Shown: positions 48,693 to 58,019 of the stretch, piece after piece
Layout of the letters: every line of letters begins with the position of its first letter
Numbering within the stretch: position 1 is the stretch's first letter
Origin: Aequitasia sp047973235
GTDB taxonomy: Bacteria > Bacillota > Clostridia > Lachnospirales > Lachnospiraceae
NCBI GenBank assembly: GCA_047973235.1
Contig: JBKEBP010000197.1
Span: forward strand, 1-64,000
DNA: 64,000 nucleotides
Reading direction: 5' to 3'
Translations under genes and position numbers: made by a program
Notes under the pieces: generated by a model
Seen by the model: the letters and a program-made list of their open reading frames with translations, nothing else
Database searches by the model: none
What the model was told of the DNA's origin: nothing

Positions 48693-50192
48693 ATGCCAGA
48701 TAATAATTATGTTCTTGAAATGAAGAATATCTCGAAAGTATTTCCCGGTGTTAAAGCTTTAGATGAAGTTACATTTCTAGTAAGAAAAGGAACGGTCCAT
48801 TCTCTCATGGGAGAGAATGGAGCCGGTAAATCTACATTGATGAAATGTTTATATGGAATTTACAGTGTAGATGGTGGTGAAATTACACTCGATGGTAAGA
48901 AGGTAGCTTTTTCAAACCCTGCGGAAGCACTTAATAGTCACGTATCAATGGTTCACCAGGAGCTAAACCAAGTTTTACATCAAACGGTCATGGAAAATAT
49001 GTGGCTTGGAAGATATCCAAAGAAAAATGGGCTAATAGATCATAAGAAGATGTATGATGATACGACAAGTATTTTTAAAGAACTTGATATAGCTGTAGAT
49101 CCGAAAGTTAAGATGGGGTCTCTCCCGGTTTCTCAAAAGCAGATGATAGAAATAGCAAAAGCAGTATCATATGATGCTAAGGTAATCGTCATGGATGAAC
49201 CGACTTCATCTCTTACAGATAAAGAGGTTGAACATTTATTTGCTATCATAGAGAAGTTAAAATCCGCCGGAACAAGTATAATTTATATATCTCATAAAAT
49301 GGAAGAAATACTTAGAATTTCTGATGATGTAACAGTAATGAGAGATGGGAAATGGATATCAACGAAAGAAGCGAGTGAGCTTACAGTTGATGAGATTATA
49401 AGATTGATGGTAGGCCGAGAGCTTACTGAGCGTTATCCATTTAGAGAAACAAAGTGTGGAGAAACGTTGCTTAAAGTAGAAGGTTTAGGCACATATAATA
49501 AAGGCTTTAAGGATATAAGTTTTGAGCTTAAAAAAGGTGAAGTTCTAGGAATTGCAGGCCTGGTAGGAGCACAGAGAACCGAATTATTGGAAGCATTATT
49601 CGGAATGCGAAGACTTGGTAAAGGCGAAATATTACTTCACGGAAAAAAAATCCAAAATAAGACACCTCATCAAGCAATTAAAAATAAATTTGCACTATTG
49701 ACGGAAGAACGTAGAAAAGATGGAATATTCCCGGGTCTTAGTGTTGGGTTCAATATGACTATTTCAAATTTAGATGAGTATATAAGACCATCCAGAATAT
49801 TGAATAATCGGTTTATGAACAAACACATAGATGAAATGGTAGAACGCATGAAGGTTAAAACACCATCATCTAAAGTACAAATAAAGAACCTCTCAGGAGG
49901 TAATCAACAAAAGGTGATCCTTGGCAGATGGCTCCTCACGAGTCCGGAAGTTCTTTTGCTTGATGAACCTACAAGAGGTATAGATGTAGGGGCGAAGTAT
50001 GAAATATATCAACTTATGAATGAATTAGCGGCACAGGGCAAGGGGATTATTATGGTTAGTTCAGAAATGCCGGAGCTTTTAGGTGTTTGTGACAGAATCA
50101 TGGTAATGAGCAATGGTCACCAATCCGGACTGTTTGATGCAAAGGAAACATCGCAGGTGGAAATCATGAGTTCATCTGCTAAATACGTATAA
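48693..50192 (+). CDS. mglA: Galactose-type sugar ABC transporter, ATP-binding protein
   Basis: A 499-residue cytoplasmic protein with two ABC domains. The first has Walker A MGENGAGKSTLMKCLYG, SLPVSQKQMIEIAKAV in the signature place and VIVMDEPTSSLTDKE. The second has the typical weak loop AGLVGAQRTELLEALFG, LSGGNQQKVILGRWL and LLLDEPTRGIDVGAKYEIY. This arrangement, with ATP binding mostly in the first half, defines the RbsA/MglA class of monosaccharide importers. GGGA-rich site before ATG 48693, 13 bases after mglB. It energises uptake with mglC. Confidence 0.94.
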   Translation: MPDNNYVLEMKNISKVFPGVKALDEVTFLVRKGTVHSLMGENGAGKSTLMKCLYGIYSVDGGEITLDGKKVAFSNPAEALNSHVSMVHQELNQVLHQTVMENMWLGRYPKKNGLIDHKKMYDDTTSIFKELDIAVDPKVKMGSLPVSQKQMIEIAKAVSYDAKVIVMDEPTSSLTDKEVEHLFAIIEKLKSAGTSIIYISHKMEEILRISDDVTVMRDGKWISTKEASELTVDEIIRLMVGRELTERYPFRETKCGETLLKVEGLGTYNKGFKDISFELKKGEVLGIAGLVGAQRTELLEALFGMRRLGKGEILLHGKKIQNKTPHQAIKNKFALLTEERRKDGIFPGLSVGFNMTISNLDEYIRPSRILNNRFMNKHIDEMVERMKVKTPSSKVQIKNLSGGNQQKVILGRWLLTSPEVLLLDEPTRGIDVGAKYEIYQLMNELAAQGKGIIMVSSEMPELLGVCDRIMVMSNGHQSGLFDAKETSQVEIMSSSAKYV

Positions 50193-50237
50193 CTTGTGGC
50201 GAATATCGCACAAATTCGAATATGGAGGAATAGAGAA

Positions 50238-51257
50238 ATGAAAGGACCAAAAGCTCAGATATCAATAAAACAGATTCTGGCGGAAAAGGCGATTTATATA
50301 GTCTTGGTGATTCTGTTTGTTGTTATCGTGGTTATGGAACCATCTTTTTTATCATTTAATAATTTAACGAATATATTTGCTCAATCAGCAACGAGAATTA
50401 TTATTGCATTAGCAGCAAGTATGATACTTATAGTGCAGGGAGTTGATTTATCTGCCGGGCGTATGATAGGTTTAGCGGCGGTTATTTCAGCATCTATGAT
50501 GCAGCAGGTTACTTATTCATACCGAATGTATCCCGAATTGGCGGAATTACCAATTATTGTACCATTTTTAGTGGTAATGGCCGTATGTGCAGTAGCGGGA
50601 ATGATATCAGGTATAACTGTTGCGATATTTAAAGTTCCACCATTTGTAGCAACACTGGCAATGCAGTTAATTTTATATGGAGCATCTTCTATATATTTTG
50701 ACAGACCACCTTATGGAGCACAGCCAATTGGTGGAATTGATTCAAAATTTACTAAAATAGCAACGGGATCTATTACTATAGGAAGTTTTCGTTTACCGTA
50801 TTTGATTATTATAGCTATTGTTGTAAGTGTTTTGATATGGATACTTTGGAATAACACAAAATTTGGAAAATACATGTATGCTGTAGGTGGTAATTCAGAT
50901 GCAGCAAAGGTATCGGGTGTTAATGTAAACAAAATGCTGATAATAATATATACACTTGCCGGAGCAATGTACGCATTTGCAGCAGTATTGGAAGTGTCTA
51001 GAATTGGTTCTGCAAGTAATACTACCGGAAATGGATACGAAATGGATGCTGTTGCGGCAGCAGTTGTTGGTGGAGTCTCACTTGCCGGTGGAGTTGGAAG
51101 TGTTGGCGGTGTACTTATAGGTGTATTTATCTTCCAGGTAATTAATTATGGGCTTGCTTTTATAGGAGTAAATATGTACTGGCAATATATTGTAAAAGGT
51201 TTAATTATATTAAGTGCAGTAATAATTGACATGAGAAAATATGCTAAAAAGCAGTAA
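50238..51257 (+). CDS. mglC: Galactose-type sugar ABC transporter, permease
   Basis: A 339-residue permease with about ten membrane helices of the BPD_transp_2 family. Key stretches: VQGVDLSAGRMIGLAAVI, TKFGKYMYAVGGNSDAAKVSGV (the cytoplasmic EAA-like loop), AVAAAVVGGVSLAGGVGSV and GVFIFQVINYGLAFIGVNMYWQ. These match MglC. The frame is open from 50196, but ATG 50238 is preferred because GGAGG lies 10 bases upstream. It forms the importer with MglA and MglB. Confidence 0.94.
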   Translation: MKGPKAQISIKQILAEKAIYIVLVILFVVIVVMEPSFLSFNNLTNIFAQSATRIIIALAASMILIVQGVDLSAGRMIGLAAVISASMMQQVTYSYRMYPELAELPIIVPFLVVMAVCAVAGMISGITVAIFKVPPFVATLAMQLILYGASSIYFDRPPYGAQPIGGIDSKFTKIATGSITIGSFRLPYLIIIAIVVSVLIWILWNNTKFGKYMYAVGGNSDAAKVSGVNVNKMLIIIYTLAGAMYAFAAVLEVSRIGSASNTTGNGYEMDAVAAAVVGGVSLAGGVGSVGGVLIGVFIFQVINYGLAFIGVNMYWQYIVKGLIILSAVIIDMRKYAKKQ

Positions 51258-51272
51258 AAAAGGAGGTTTGAA

Positions 51273-53342
51273 ATGCGCGAGACAGTTAAAAACACAAAAC
51301 TTACAGAGAATTGCAGTAGGGAAGATATAAAGGTATTTGTTGACGAAATGTTGAATGAGCTGACAATAGATGAAAAGATTAATATAATGTCAGGACAGAT
51401 AACGGAAGAAAAACTATTAGATGATTTATTTGTAATAGAGCACTATAATATGAAACCATATCCTACAAAGGAAATTGAACGACTAGGTTTACCGAATGTT
51501 CGATTTATAGATGGACCAAGAGGTGTAGTTACAGGTTCTTCAACATGCTTTCCTGTTGCAATGGCTAGGGGAGCAAGTTTTGATAGAGATTTAGAAGAAG
51601 AAATCGGTAAAGTAATTGGTGCAGAGGTACGTGCACAAGGTGGCAACTATTTCGGAGGTGTATGTATAAACTTACCAAGAAATCCGAGATGGGGTCGCGC
51701 ACAGGAGTGTTATGGAGAAGACCAATATCATTTAGGCGAAATGGGTGCGGCACTGACAAGAGGTGTACAGAGTCAAAACGTTATGGCTTGTATAAAGCAT
51801 TTTGCTATGAATAGTATAGAAAACTCGAGATTTAAAGCAGATGTTTATGCTGATATGAGAACACTTTATGAGGTTTATCTGCCGCATTTCAAGCGTTGTA
51901 TAGATGAGGGCGCAGCATCTGTTATGGGAGCTTACAACAAGGTATATGGAGAGCAGGCATCGGAAAGTAAGTTCCTGCTTAAGGATATACTTAGAGACAA
52001 ATGGGGATTTGAAGGATTCACATTATCGGACTTTTTATGGGCTATTCATGATCCTATAAAGGCAGTAGAAAGCGGAATGGATATTGAGATGCCATGTCTT
52101 CATCATTACGTTACGCAGCTAGCTGATGCTGTAGAAACAGGGAAGATAGATATCCAAGATATAAATAATTCTGTTGGATGTATTCTAAGAACGATACTTT
52201 ATTTTGAAACAAGGAAGGATCCTATAGAGTATACACCGGATATTATTGCTTCAGACGAGCACTTGGCAGTTGCAAGGCGAGCAGCTGAAGAATCAATGGT
52301 TCTATTGAAAAACGACAATAATGTTCTGCCGGCTGACAAAGCAAAAACCAATAGAATAGTAGTTCTTGGAGAACTGGGAGATACAGAGAACATTGGTGAC
52401 CATGGTTCAAGTAAAGTTCATCCGTACTATACGATTACACCATTTAAAGGTCTAATGAAGAAGATGCCTACATCTGAAATTCTTTATAACGATGGTAAAG
52501 ATCTTGAAATGGCGACTAAGCTTGCTAAAGATGCTGACCTAGTTGTTATTGTGGCAGGTTATATTCATTCGGATGAAGGAGAGTTCCTAGCGGATCGCCA
52601 CGACATTGCTGAAATGGGTGGAGATAGAGAGTCCATGAGACTTAAGCAAAGAGATATTGATTTGATTAAGGGTCTAAAGGGAGTTAATCCAAACACTGTA
52701 TGCTCTATTATTGGTAGTAGTGCAATATTAATAGATGAATGGGCAGATGATGTACCGGCAATACTATTTTCATTTTATAGTGGGATGGAAGGCGGAAATG
52801 TTCTTGCGGACATCTTATTTGGCGATGTTTGCCCCGGAGGGAAACTACCATACACTGTAGCACAAAAGGAAGATGATTATCCATTCTTTGAAGCTGATTG
52901 TGAAAGAGCTGATTATGAGTATTATCATGGGTATGCAAAACTCGATAAAGAGAATAAAAAGCCTTATTATCAATTCGGATATGGATTATCTTATACAAAA
53001 TTTGACATAGGAAAAGCAGATTTACAAGTATTTGAAGACACCTGTAAAGTAACAGTTGAGGTTAAGAATACAGGTGATTATGATGGTGCCGAAGTTCTTC
53101 AATTATATGTTGGCTGTGAAGGAAGTGCAGTAGATAGACCGATAAAAGTACTTAAAGATTTTGATAGAGTATTTGTTAATGCAGGTGAAGCAAAAACCAT
53201 TAGTCTAAGTGTAAGCAAAGACGATATGGCATATTATAATGAGAATAAAGGAACCTTTGAAGCAGAAGATATTAAGTATATCGCATATGTTGGAACTTCT
53301 TCTGATAAAGAAGATTTACAATCAATAGAATTTAAATTCTAA
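51273..53342 (+). CDS. Glycoside hydrolase family 3 (beta-glucosidase-like)
   Basis: A 689-residue cytoplasmic enzyme, without signal peptide. The N-terminal barrel (about 30-300) has RFIDGPRGVVTGSSTCFPVA, NLPRNPRWGRAQECYGEDQ and CIKHFAMNSIENSRF. The catalytic nucleophile Asp is in GFTLSDFLWAIHDP. The second domain (about 330-560) has SMVLLKNDNNVLPADK and the late FYSGMEGGNVLADILFGD, CPGGKLPYTV. A FnIII-like domain ends the protein (VTVEVKNTGDYDGAEVLQLYV). Substrate in this family varies: glucosides, xylosides or others. It lies between mglC and a GH42 gene, suggesting cleavage of imported beta-linked oligosaccharides. Confidence 0.93.
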   Translation: MRETVKNTKLTENCSREDIKVFVDEMLNELTIDEKINIMSGQITEEKLLDDLFVIEHYNMKPYPTKEIERLGLPNVRFIDGPRGVVTGSSTCFPVAMARGASFDRDLEEEIGKVIGAEVRAQGGNYFGGVCINLPRNPRWGRAQECYGEDQYHLGEMGAALTRGVQSQNVMACIKHFAMNSIENSRFKADVYADMRTLYEVYLPHFKRCIDEGAASVMGAYNKVYGEQASESKFLLKDILRDKWGFEGFTLSDFLWAIHDPIKAVESGMDIEMPCLHHYVTQLADAVETGKIDIQDINNSVGCILRTILYFETRKDPIEYTPDIIASDEHLAVARRAAEESMVLLKNDNNVLPADKAKTNRIVVLGELGDTENIGDHGSSKVHPYYTITPFKGLMKKMPTSEILYNDGKDLEMATKLAKDADLVVIVAGYIHSDEGEFLADRHDIAEMGGDRESMRLKQRDIDLIKGLKGVNPNTVCSIIGSSAILIDEWADDVPAILFSFYSGMEGGNVLADILFGDVCPGGKLPYTVAQKEDDYPFFEADCERADYEYYHGYAKLDKENKKPYYQFGYGLSYTKFDIGKADLQVFEDTCKVTVEVKNTGDYDGAEVLQLYVGCEGSAVDRPIKVLKDFDRVFVNAGEAKTISLSVSKDDMAYYNENKGTFEAEDIKYIAYVGTSSDKEDLQSIEFKF

Positions 53343-53357
53343 TTTGGAGGATTTGAT

Positions 53358-55352
53358 ATGAGAATAGGAGCAGATTACTATCCTGAGCACTGGAAAGAAG
53401 AACGATGGATCGAAGATGCCAAACTCATGCAGGACGCCGGCATCGAAGTAATTCGTGTCGGCGAATTCTCTTGGAGTCTTTATGAGCCGGAGGAGGGAAA
53501 ATTACAGTTTGAGTGGCTGGACAAAGCAATTAATTTTTTTGGAGAAAAGGGTATAAGCGTTGTTATCGGAACACCATCTGCTACACCGCCGAAATGGCTT
53601 ATTGATAAACATCCGGATATACTTCCGATTGATGAGCTAGGCAGAGTTAAGGAGTTTGGAACCAGAAAGCATTATTGCTTTAGTAATGATATTTATCGAA
53701 GTAAAACGAGGGATCTGGTTAGAAGTATTGCAAAACATTATAAAGACAATCCATATGTTGAAGGGTGGCAGATCGATAATGAACTTGGACATTCAGATAC
53801 AACAAGATGCTATTGTGATAATTGTAGGTCAAAGTTTATTAAATGGTTAGAGAATAAATATGGTGATATCGATATATTAAATGAAACATACGGAACAGTA
53901 TTTTGGAGTCAGCATTATAATGCATTTAGTCAAATCGTGATTCCAAAAGCCGGTGTTTGTTATGATTTTGATGAGGGAACAAGAGGTCAAAATCCGAGTC
54001 TGTTACTAGATTATTATAATTTTTGCAGTGATTCAATTATCAGTTTTACAAAAGAATCAGTTGAAGCGATAAGAGAATTCAGCAAATTACCATGCTCATC
54101 AAATTTATTAGATGCAGCAGTCAATTCTGAAACAGGAATAGATTATTTTGAGCTTTCAAAAGAACTGGATTACGTTACGTGGGATAACTATATCGAGTTT
54201 CAGTGGGGACGAGCTAAAACGGAAACGGTATCAAGAGACCATGCACTTATACGCTCTTATAAGAAACAGCCGTTTTGGGTTATGGAGCAACAAAGCGGTC
54301 CTTGCGGATGGAGTCGTATGGGTTCTGCGCCAAAGCCGGGAGAACTCAGATTGTGGACGTATCAGGCAGTAGCAAATGGAGCAGATACAGTTGTATATTT
54401 TAGATGGAGAGCTTGTACTTTTGGCACGGAACAGTATTGGCATGGAATTCTAGGCCATGACGGAAAGCCAAACAGGCGCTTCGAGGAGATAAAAAGAGTC
54501 GGCACTGAAATGAAGGATATTAGCAAACAAGTTGGAACGCTTATCCCGAAAGCTAAAGTTGCTATCGTAAAATCATTTCTAACGGAATGGTGCCATACAA
54601 TATTTCCTAATGTTGAAGACTTCCAATATGATAAATTACTATTATCATTTTATAAACCATTTTATGATATGGGAATTTCAGTTGATTTCATTGACGATAC
54701 AGAATGTATGTCAAGCTACTCTATAGTTATAGTTCCGGCGCTTGCTCATGTTTCGGATACAGTAGTAGAGAATATGACAGGATATACAAAAAATGGAGGT
54801 ATACTTCTTACCTCATTTAGAAGTGGGTTTAGAAGTGAATACAATACTGCGCTCGAAGACACAATACCGGGTCCTCTTCGTGAACTGACAGGGATAGAGG
54901 TGCCTGAATATGATCCACAATTTCAAAAAGAAACGAATGTGTCAGGAATATTCGGATATGGAAGTGCAAAACTTTGGTGCGACATTGTTACAAATATTGA
55001 TGCACAGGAACTTGCGGTTTATACAAGCGGGCACTACAAAGGTACACCATGTCTGACAGTTAAAAATAATACATATTATCTGGCATGTGATTTGGATGAT
55101 AAGGCAATGAACGAATTGGCAAAGTATCTAATAAATCAGACGGATATCGAACAAGGTAATACACAGTTTGACAATGTAGAGATTGTACATACCACAGATG
55201 GAGAAAAGGATGTTAGATTTGTTTTAAATCACAATGAATATGAAGTAATAGTTCCACTTGATATTATTGGCAAAAATCTATTCACAGGGGAAGAGGTCAA
55301 GGACCATATTAAGGTTGGCGCTTATGATTTGGCAATGATAATGCACGAATAA
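53358..55352 (+). CDS. Glycoside hydrolase family 42 beta-galactosidase
   Basis: A 664-residue cytoplasmic enzyme. The TIM barrel (1-385) begins GADYYPEHWKEERW. The acid/base Glu lies in GWQIDNELGHSDTT, the nucleophile Glu in PFWVMEQQSGPCGW. A zinc-type cluster CYCDNCRSKF is present, as in GH42. A beta-galactosidase trimerisation domain (about 390-600, VAIVKSFLTEWCHT) and a small C-terminal beta domain follow. It releases galactose from beta-galactosides. GGAGG lies 9 bases before the ATG, 15 bases after the GH3 gene; with mglBAC it forms a beta-galactoside utilisation set. The GH42-transporter pairing supports the galactose assignment of the mgl genes. Confidence 0.95.
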   Translation: MRIGADYYPEHWKEERWIEDAKLMQDAGIEVIRVGEFSWSLYEPEEGKLQFEWLDKAINFFGEKGISVVIGTPSATPPKWLIDKHPDILPIDELGRVKEFGTRKHYCFSNDIYRSKTRDLVRSIAKHYKDNPYVEGWQIDNELGHSDTTRCYCDNCRSKFIKWLENKYGDIDILNETYGTVFWSQHYNAFSQIVIPKAGVCYDFDEGTRGQNPSLLLDYYNFCSDSIISFTKESVEAIREFSKLPCSSNLLDAAVNSETGIDYFELSKELDYVTWDNYIEFQWGRAKTETVSRDHALIRSYKKQPFWVMEQQSGPCGWSRMGSAPKPGELRLWTYQAVANGADTVVYFRWRACTFGTEQYWHGILGHDGKPNRRFEEIKRVGTEMKDISKQVGTLIPKAKVAIVKSFLTEWCHTIFPNVEDFQYDKLLLSFYKPFYDMGISVDFIDDTECMSSYSIVIVPALAHVSDTVVENMTGYTKNGGILLTSFRSGFRSEYNTALEDTIPGPLRELTGIEVPEYDPQFQKETNVSGIFGYGSAKLWCDIVTNIDAQELAVYTSGHYKGTPCLTVKNNTYYLACDLDDKAMNELAKYLINQTDIEQGNTQFDNVEIVHTTDGEKDVRFVLNHNEYEVIVPLDIIGKNLFTGEEVKDHIKVGAYDLAMIMHE

Positions 55353-55375
55353 ATAATATATGGGTACTAATTTTG

Positions 55376-55409
55376 AAAAGCTCGTCGCTGCATAGCGATG
55401 AGCTTTTTT
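55376..55409 (+). terminator. Terminator of the sugar-use operon
   Basis: AAAAGCTCGTCGCT pairs with AGCGATGAGCTTTT around a GCAT loop, followed by more T. Confidence 0.95.
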
Positions 55410-55521
55410 CTCTTAACAAAACTGAAACAATTCTCAAACATTTGTCAAACACTAGTATAAGATAATACCGGTATGTTAAAATGAAAATAGATTAAAATTA
55501 GAAATTATGAGGAGTACCGGG

Positions 55522-56193
55522 ATGATAAATATACTAGTAGTAGAGGACGATGTTCAGTTAAACAAAATAGCATGTTCGTATTTAAACAATAGTGGATTTA
55601 CTGCTAAAGGATGCTTTGATGCTCAAGAAGCAATGGAAGAAATGTATAACAAAATGTATGAGCTCGTGGTATCGGACATAATGATGCCGGGGATGGATGG
55701 TTTTGAATTTGCCAAGGCTGTCAGAGCGGTAAATCCTACAATTCCGATTCTATTTATGTCGGCAAAGGATGATATAACTTCGAAGCAAAGAGGATTTCAA
55801 ATAGGTATAGATGATTATATGGTAAAGCCTATTGAGCTTGATGAGCTTCTTCTTAGAGTCAGAGCACTACTTAGAAGAGCTAACATAGAAATGGATAGAA
55901 AAATAACTATAGGGAACCTGGTGATGGATGCTGACGCTATGACAGCAACTGTTAATGATGATGAGTTAGCGGTTACTACTAGGGAATTTAATATCTTATA
56001 CAAATTATTATCATATCCGAATAAAACCTTTTCAAGAGGTCAGTTAATGGATGAGTTCTGGAATATGGATAGTGAGACCGGGCTAAGGGCTGTAGATGTA
56101 TATATAACCAAACTTAGAGATAAGTTTTCTGATTGTGACGGCTTTAAGCTTGTAACAGTAAGAGGCCTTGGCTATAAGGCGGTGCCGATGTGA
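55522..56193 (+). CDS. OmpR-family response regulator
   Basis: A 223-residue regulator. The receiver (1-120) has ILVVEDDVQL, phospho-acceptor Asp52 in VVSDIMMPGMDG, Ser in LFMSAKDD and Lys in YMVKPIELDELLLRV. The winged helix (about 130-223) has LAVTTREFNILYKLLSYPN and TVRGLGYKA. ATG 55522 is chosen because AGGAG lies 7 bases upstream; the longer frame starts in the ribosome site itself. Its stop overlaps the kinase GTG. The target is unknown; the adjacent iron-uptake operon is a candidate by position only. Confidence 0.93.
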   Translation: MINILVVEDDVQLNKIACSYLNNSGFTAKGCFDAQEAMEEMYNKMYELVVSDIMMPGMDGFEFAKAVRAVNPTIPILFMSAKDDITSKQRGFQIGIDDYMVKPIELDELLLRVRALLRRANIEMDRKITIGNLVMDADAMTATVNDDELAVTTREFNILYKLLSYPNKTFSRGQLMDEFWNMDSETGLRAVDVYITKLRDKFSDCDGFKLVTVRGLGYKAVPM

Positions 56194-57278
56194 AAGAGAA
56201 GCAAAAGAGTAGGTTTAAAAGAGTGCGTAATACGCTTTTTCCCAGGTCAATGTTTTGGATTTTGTTTTTACTATTACTGTTGGTCGGCAGTTTGCATACA
56301 GGCCTTTATCTAATTCTATCATCTGTTGATATACACGGTGGTCTAGCAACACTGATTATGCTGATTTACTGGGTTATTGTGGCAACCGTTCTAACTATAT
56401 ATTCGATGAAAACAATACGCAATAAATATGAAAAACCGATGAAGGACCTTGCAAAAGCGACTGATGCAGTGGCACATGGGGATTTCTCGGTTTATTTGCC
56501 GACAATTCATACAGCGCAGAAATATGACTATCTAGATGTTATGATACTTGATTTTAACAAGATGGTAGAAGAACTGGGAAGTATCGAGACACTTAAGACA
56601 GATTTCTTCTCAAATGTATCCCATGAAATTAAAACACCACTTGCAGCAATTAACGGATATGCACAGAGTCTTAAACATGATGATTTAACTAAGGAAGAAG
56701 AACAAGAGTATATAGAAAATATCATTTCATCATCAAATAGATTATCAGGACTAATAACCAATATTTTGAAACTGAACAGATTGGAAAAGCAAAGTATTGC
56801 TCCGATTAGTGAAAAGTATGATTTATGCCGTCAGATAGTTGACTGTGCACTGTCGTTTGAAGAACAATGGGACAAGAAGCAGATTGAGCTTGATATGGAT
56901 ATAGATGACGAGTGTTTCATAGAAGCAGATGAGAGCCTCATGGATATCGTGTGGAATAACCTGATTTCGAATGCTGTTAAATTCACTGATTCAGGTGGGA
57001 AAATATCGATAAAACAAACGGTAAACGATGATGTAGTGATTGTTAGTATATCGGACTCAGGGTGCGGAATGGATGCAAGAACTGTGGAGCATATATTCGA
57101 AAAATTCTATCAGGGTGATTCGTCACATGCAACCGAAGGAAATGGACTGGGACTTGCAATGGTAAACAGAATAGTTGACATAATAAACGGAAAAATAGAA
57201 GTTAAAAGTAATCCCGGTATTGGAACGGAGTTTGTAGTCACACTTATGACGGGTGGAGGAAAACAGCATGACAAATAA
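56190..57278 (+). CDS. Sensor histidine kinase with HAMP domain
   Basis: A 362-residue membrane kinase starting at GTG 56190, overlapping the regulator's stop by 4 bases. Two membrane helices (about 20-48 and 52-75) are joined by a very short loop, then HAMP (about 75-125, KPMKDLAKATDAVAHGDFSV). The His-box is FFSNVSHEIKTPLAAINGY (His about 150), followed by the N-box NNLISNAVKFTDSG, G1 ISDSGCGMD and G2 GNGLGLAMVN. All catalytic boxes are intact. It pairs with the preceding regulator. The third gene of the unit overlaps its 3' end by 11 bases. Confidence 0.94.
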   Translation: MKEKQKSRFKRVRNTLFPRSMFWILFLLLLLVGSLHTGLYLILSSVDIHGGLATLIMLIYWVIVATVLTIYSMKTIRNKYEKPMKDLAKATDAVAHGDFSVYLPTIHTAQKYDYLDVMILDFNKMVEELGSIETLKTDFFSNVSHEIKTPLAAINGYAQSLKHDDLTKEEEQEYIENIISSSNRLSGLITNILKLNRLEKQSIAPISEKYDLCRQIVDCALSFEEQWDKKQIELDMDIDDECFIEADESLMDIVWNNLISNAVKFTDSGGKISIKQTVNDDVVIVSISDSGCGMDARTVEHIFEKFYQGDSSHATEGNGLGLAMVNRIVDIINGKIEVKSNPGIGTEFVVTLMTGGGKQHDK

Positions 57279-57810
57279 TGACAGAGGCAGAAGCTTTGCA
57301 AGCTATGAGTATAAAGAGGTTTCAGGAAGCTCAACACGGGTTTCGATGTATCTTGATGGGTATTTCAATTTCGGTTGGAACATAGATGAGAACTTTATTA
57401 ACCCACAGAACAGGATTATGGGTGTTGAAACAGTCCAGATTAAGAGAGACAGACGAATTGTAAATAAAATAGAGCTAACGAGACTGCAGAGAAATTTTGA
57501 AGATTGCATGAGACAAATCGATCAGCTGGAACGTTCCAAAACTACGAAAGCAACTGTAGTTTCACTTATTATTGGAATAATTGGGACAGCGTTTATCGCG
57601 GGTTCTGTATTTGCTGTCACACACGAGCCACCAATCATTTGGCTAACCATTTTGCTTGCGATTCCCGGAGCCATCGGGTGGGCACTTCCGTACCCGATAT
57701 TTAGGAAAATGGCAATTGAGGATAGCAAAAAAATGGAAACACTAATTGACAACAAATATAGTGAAATAGCCGATATATGCAAGAAGGGAAGTCGACTTTT
57801 GGAGCAGTAA
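57268..57810 (+). CDS. Two-helix membrane protein co-expressed with the two-component system
   Basis: A 180-residue protein. ATG 57268 is preceded by GGAGG and lies within the end of the kinase gene. Residues 1-85 are cytoplasmic and include SFASYEYKEVSG and, at about 55-80, a charged helical stretch RRIVNKIELTRLQRNFED. Two membrane helices follow (about 92-118 and 124-148: SLIIGIIGTAFIAGSVFAV, IWLTILLAIPGAIGWALP), then a short cytoplasmic end (KMAIEDSKKMETLIDNKYSE). I do not recognise a named family. The overlap suggests a partner or target of the kinase. Confidence 0.75.
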   Translation: MTNNDRGRSFASYEYKEVSGSSTRVSMYLDGYFNFGWNIDENFINPQNRIMGVETVQIKRDRRIVNKIELTRLQRNFEDCMRQIDQLERSKTTKATVVSLIIGIIGTAFIAGSVFAVTHEPPIIWLTILLAIPGAIGWALPYPIFRKMAIEDSKKMETLIDNKYSEIADICKKGSRLLEQ

Positions 57811-57873
57811 TGCAAGAAGTAATAACCCTGTAATGTCCTGTAATGTGAAGAATATTTTTTTTGTTATATTACA

Positions 57874-57906
57874 TTGACATGTTACCGTTGGTTATGCTAG
57901 ACTAAC
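57874..57906 (+). promoter_or_regulatory. Iron-transporter promoter with overlapping operator
   Basis: TTGACA (57874-57879), 18 bases, TAGACT (57898-57903) with an extended TGC. GTTATGCTAGACTAAC (57891-57906) is an imperfect palindrome that covers the -10, the position for repression by a metal-loaded regulator. A second copy of the GTTA-N8-TAAC pattern lies at 57977-57992. Confidence 0.6.
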
Positions 57907-57918
57907 TAAGCAATGAGC

Positions 57919-57952
57919 AGTGCAAAACACGTAGGTCCAGTTGTGCATTTTT
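57919..57952 (+). terminator. Possible attenuator in the iron-transporter leader
   Basis: TGCAAAAC and GTTGTGCA pair with one mismatch, followed by six T. It lies between the promoter and the first permease gene, so it may act as an attenuator, or may only end an upstream transcript. Confidence 0.4.
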
Positions 57953-57976
57953 TATTGCTTATTTTTTTGCGCAATA

Positions 57977-57992
57977 GTTAGCGAATGCTAAC
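57977..57992 (+). promoter_or_regulatory. Second GTTA-N8-TAAC operator
   Basis: GTTAGCGAATGCTAAC is a 6-4-6 perfect palindrome upstream of the first permease gene, of the same 16-base pattern as 57891-57906. Palindromes with TTAG/CTAA halves are typical of DtxR/IdeR-family iron repressors; no such gene is in this window. Confidence 0.55.
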
Positions 57993-58019
57993 CAAAGTGC
58001 TGATTTTGTGGAGGAATTT

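Noticed and set aside
55440..55500. Promoter of the OmpR-type two-component system
   Set aside because: TTGTCA at 55442 has no -10 at suitable spacing; ATACCGGTAT nearby is a palindrome but nothing supports a specific regulator.
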